Source: JBHAEC01 sp041855385
GTDB lineage: Bacteria; Bacillota; Negativicutes; Veillonellales; Veillonellaceae
Assembly: GCA_041855385.1 (NCBI GenBank)
Contig: JBHAEC010000050.1
Coordinates: forward strand, 1-25,283
DNA length: 25,283 nucleotides
Direction of reading: 5' to 3'
Shown: piece by piece, positions 23,700-25,283 of the stretch
Layout: each line of letters begins with the position of its first letter
Numbering within the stretch: the first letter of the stretch is position 1
Notes under the pieces: model-generated
Databases searched by the model: none
The model's input: only the letters and a program-made list of their open reading frames with translations
What the model was told of the DNA's origin: nothing
Made by a program: the position numbers and the translations under genes

Positions 23700-25283
23700 A
23701 TGAGACAAATCAAATCGGTATTGGTAGCAAATCGTGGGGAAATTGCTATTCGTATTTTTCGAGCCTGTAATGAAATGGGGATACGAACAGTAGCGATCTA
23801 TTCTAAAGAGGATGCATTGGCATTGCATCGCAATCGTGCAGATGAAGCCTATTTGGTGGGCGAAGGAAAGAAACCTGTCGATGCATACCTTGCCATTGAA
23901 GACATCATTCGTATCGCTCATGATCATAATGTGGATGCTATTCATCCGGGTTATGGATTTTTGTCGGAGAATAGTGAATTGGCTAAACGATGTGCTGAAG
24001 AGGGGATTATTTTTATTGGCCCTGAAATTGAGCATCTCATTATGTTCGGTGATAAGGTTAATGCGCGCAAACAGGCAAAATTAGCAGGCATTCCAATGAT
24101 TCCCGGCAGCGACGGACCGGTGGAAAACTTTGAGGAACTAAAGAGTTTTGCTAAAGAATTCGGATACCCTCTTATGATCAAGGCTGTTAACGGTGGTGGC
24201 GGACGAGGTATGCGCATGGTTCATAGCCCCGGGGAACTGGAAGAAGGCTACGAGCGGGCCAAGTCGGAGGCAAAAACAGCCTTCGGTAGCGATGAAGTGT
24301 ACGTAGAAAAATGCATCGTCAATCCGAAACATATTGAAGTACAAATTTTAGGAGACCGTCATGGGAATATCATTCACCTTTTTGAACGTGATTGCTCCAT
24401 ACAGCGTCGCCATCAAAAAGTTGTAGAGGTAGCTCCGGCCTTTTCCTTATCGGAAGAACTAAGGAAAAACATATGCGATGCCGCCGTACGGTTAATGAAG
24501 AATGTTGGGTATGTTTGTGCCGGGACGGTTGAGTTTTTGGTTACCCCATCAGGAGAATTTTATTTTATTGAGGTCAATCCCCGTATTCAGGTTGAGCATA
24601 CCGTAACAGAAATGATTACCGGAGTAGATATAGTGCAAGCGCAAATTCGCATTGCCGAAGGCTATTCCCTCCATAGTAAAGAGATAGGAATTCCCGAGCA
24701 GGATAAGTTGATGTGGTCAGGTCATGCCATTCAGTGCCGTATTACGACGGAAGATCCGGCTAATAACTTTATGCCCGATACAGGAAAATTAATGGCTTAT
24801 CGTAGTGGCGGAGGCTTTGGAATCCGCTTGGACGGGGGAAATGCTTTTACCGGATCCGTTATTACACCCTATTATGATTCTTTGCTTGTAAAGGCTACTT
24901 CATGGGCACTTACTTATGAAGGCAGCATAAATAAAATGTTGCGTTGTATGAAGGAATTTCGTATTCGTGGTGTTAAAACCAATATTCATTTCCTCATCAA
25001 TGTGTTAAGTCATGAAGAATTTAAGTCGGGAAAGTACGATGTTACTTTTATTGATAATCATCCGGAACTTTTCAAATTTAAAGAGGAGCGCGATAGAGGA
25101 ACCCGGTTGATGAATTATATTGCGGATGTAACCGTAAACGGCTATGCGGGGCTTGGAGCAGAGCCGAAGCCCGCCTTTGAGTCCCTGGAAATTCCCAAGG
25201 AAATCAGCGGAGAACCTCCGATGGGAACGAAGCAACGACTGGAAGTATTGGGGCCGGAGAAGTTTGCACAGTGGATAAAAGAA
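23700..25283 (+). CDS. pyc: Pyruvate carboxylase, N-terminal part (3' end outside window)
   Basis: Biotin enzyme making oxaloacetate from pyruvate, bicarbonate and ATP. The frame runs open to the window end: 528 codons of an expected roughly 1150. The biotin carboxylase domain is complete: VLVANRGEIAIRI at 8-20, HPGYGFLSEN at 82-91, the glycine loop GGGGRG at 165-170, ERDCSIQRRHQK at 229-240 and FIEVNPRIQVEHT with E291, N293 and R295. After the biotin carboxylase C-terminal part comes the stretch FIDNHPELFKFKEERDRGT with NYIADVTVNGY, typical of pyruvate carboxylase, and the run-in to the carboxyltransferase domain (LGPEKFAQWIKE). A stand-alone AccC would have ended near residue 450. AGGAG precedes the ATG. 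It has its own promoter after the eno terminator. Confidence 0.94.
   Translation, partial: MRQIKSVLVANRGEIAIRIFRACNEMGIRTVAIYSKEDALALHRNRADEAYLVGEGKKPVDAYLAIEDIIRIAHDHNVDAIHPGYGFLSENSELAKRCAEEGIIFIGPEIEHLIMFGDKVNARKQAKLAGIPMIPGSDGPVENFEELKSFAKEFGYPLMIKAVNGGGGRGMRMVHSPGELEEGYERAKSEAKTAFGSDEVYVEKCIVNPKHIEVQILGDRHGNIIHLFERDCSIQRRHQKVVEVAPAFSLSEELRKNICDAAVRLMKNVGYVCAGTVEFLVTPSGEFYFIEVNPRIQVEHTVTEMITGVDIVQAQIRIAEGYSLHSKEIGIPEQDKLMWSGHAIQCRITTEDPANNFMPDTGKLMAYRSGGGFGIRLDGGNAFTGSVITPYYDSLLVKATSWALTYEGSINKMLRCMKEFRIRGVKTNIHFLINVLSHEEFKSGKYDVTFIDNHPELFKFKEERDRGTRLMNYIADVTVNGYAGLGAEPKPAFESLEIPKEISGEPPMGTKQRLEVLGPEKFAQWIKE

Noticed and set aside
1..25283. CRISPR array, tRNA or rRNA gene, insertion sequence, prophage, riboswitch
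   Set aside because: I found no spaced direct repeats, cloverleaf-like sequence, transposase or phage gene, or known riboswitch core; all gaps are under 300 bases and mostly explained by promoters and terminators.

Overview
The window is about 25.3 kb of moderately AT-rich bacterial chromosome with housekeeping genes packed almost entirely on the plus strand. Gene order is typical of Firmicutes: rpmE...prfA-prmC-Sua5-ywlE-rpiB-glyA-upp, then gap-pgk-tpiA-gpmI-eno. One gene, however, encodes a signal-peptide-bearing outer-membrane beta-barrel protein ending in Phe. A Firmicute gene set plus an outer membrane protein points to a diderm Firmicute of the Negativicutes (Veillonella/Dialister-like). 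The genus cannot be fixed from the sequence alone.

Region 1 (1-5608) is the end of a division and cell-wall cluster: 3' part of murC, ddl, ftsQ, a DUF881 gene, the small basic protein gene (DUF1290), ftsZ, then an outer-membrane barrel gene closed by a strong cUUCGg terminator. ftsA and murB are not in this stretch. FtsZ has an unusually short tail.

Region 2 (5609-11309) is mostly single-gene units: a class I aminotransferase, a minus-strand DUF896 gene, nth, an unrecognised 467-residue protein, a PC4/YdbC-type ssDNA-binding protein, rpmE and a DUF1385 membrane protein. Several have good sigma-A type promoters, often with an extended -10 (TGn).

Region 3 (11397-16739) is a translation and one-carbon block: prfA, prmC, Sua5-type threonylcarbamoyl-AMP synthase, a YwlE-like phosphatase, rpiB and glyA. 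The first four overlap and are probably translationally coupled. Region 4 (16740-23559) has upp followed by five lower-glycolysis genes and ends in a strong terminator after eno. Region 5 (23560-25283) is the first 528 codons of pyruvate carboxylase, cut by the window end.

Together the genes cover cell division with envelope assembly, peptide release and its methylation, tRNA t6A synthesis, one-carbon supply, glycolysis from glyceraldehyde-3-phosphate to PEP, and carboxylation of pyruvate to oxaloacetate. I saw no tRNA, rRNA, CRISPR array, insertion sequence or phage gene. No gene-free stretch exceeds 300 bases; the longest is 5556-5794. The most unusual items are the unrecognised 467-residue protein, which looks like an eroded HsdM/HsdS-type DNA methylase; a 17-base palindrome-centred motif shared by the aminotransferase and pyruvate carboxylase upstream regions; and the ftsZ plus outer-membrane-barrel arrangement.
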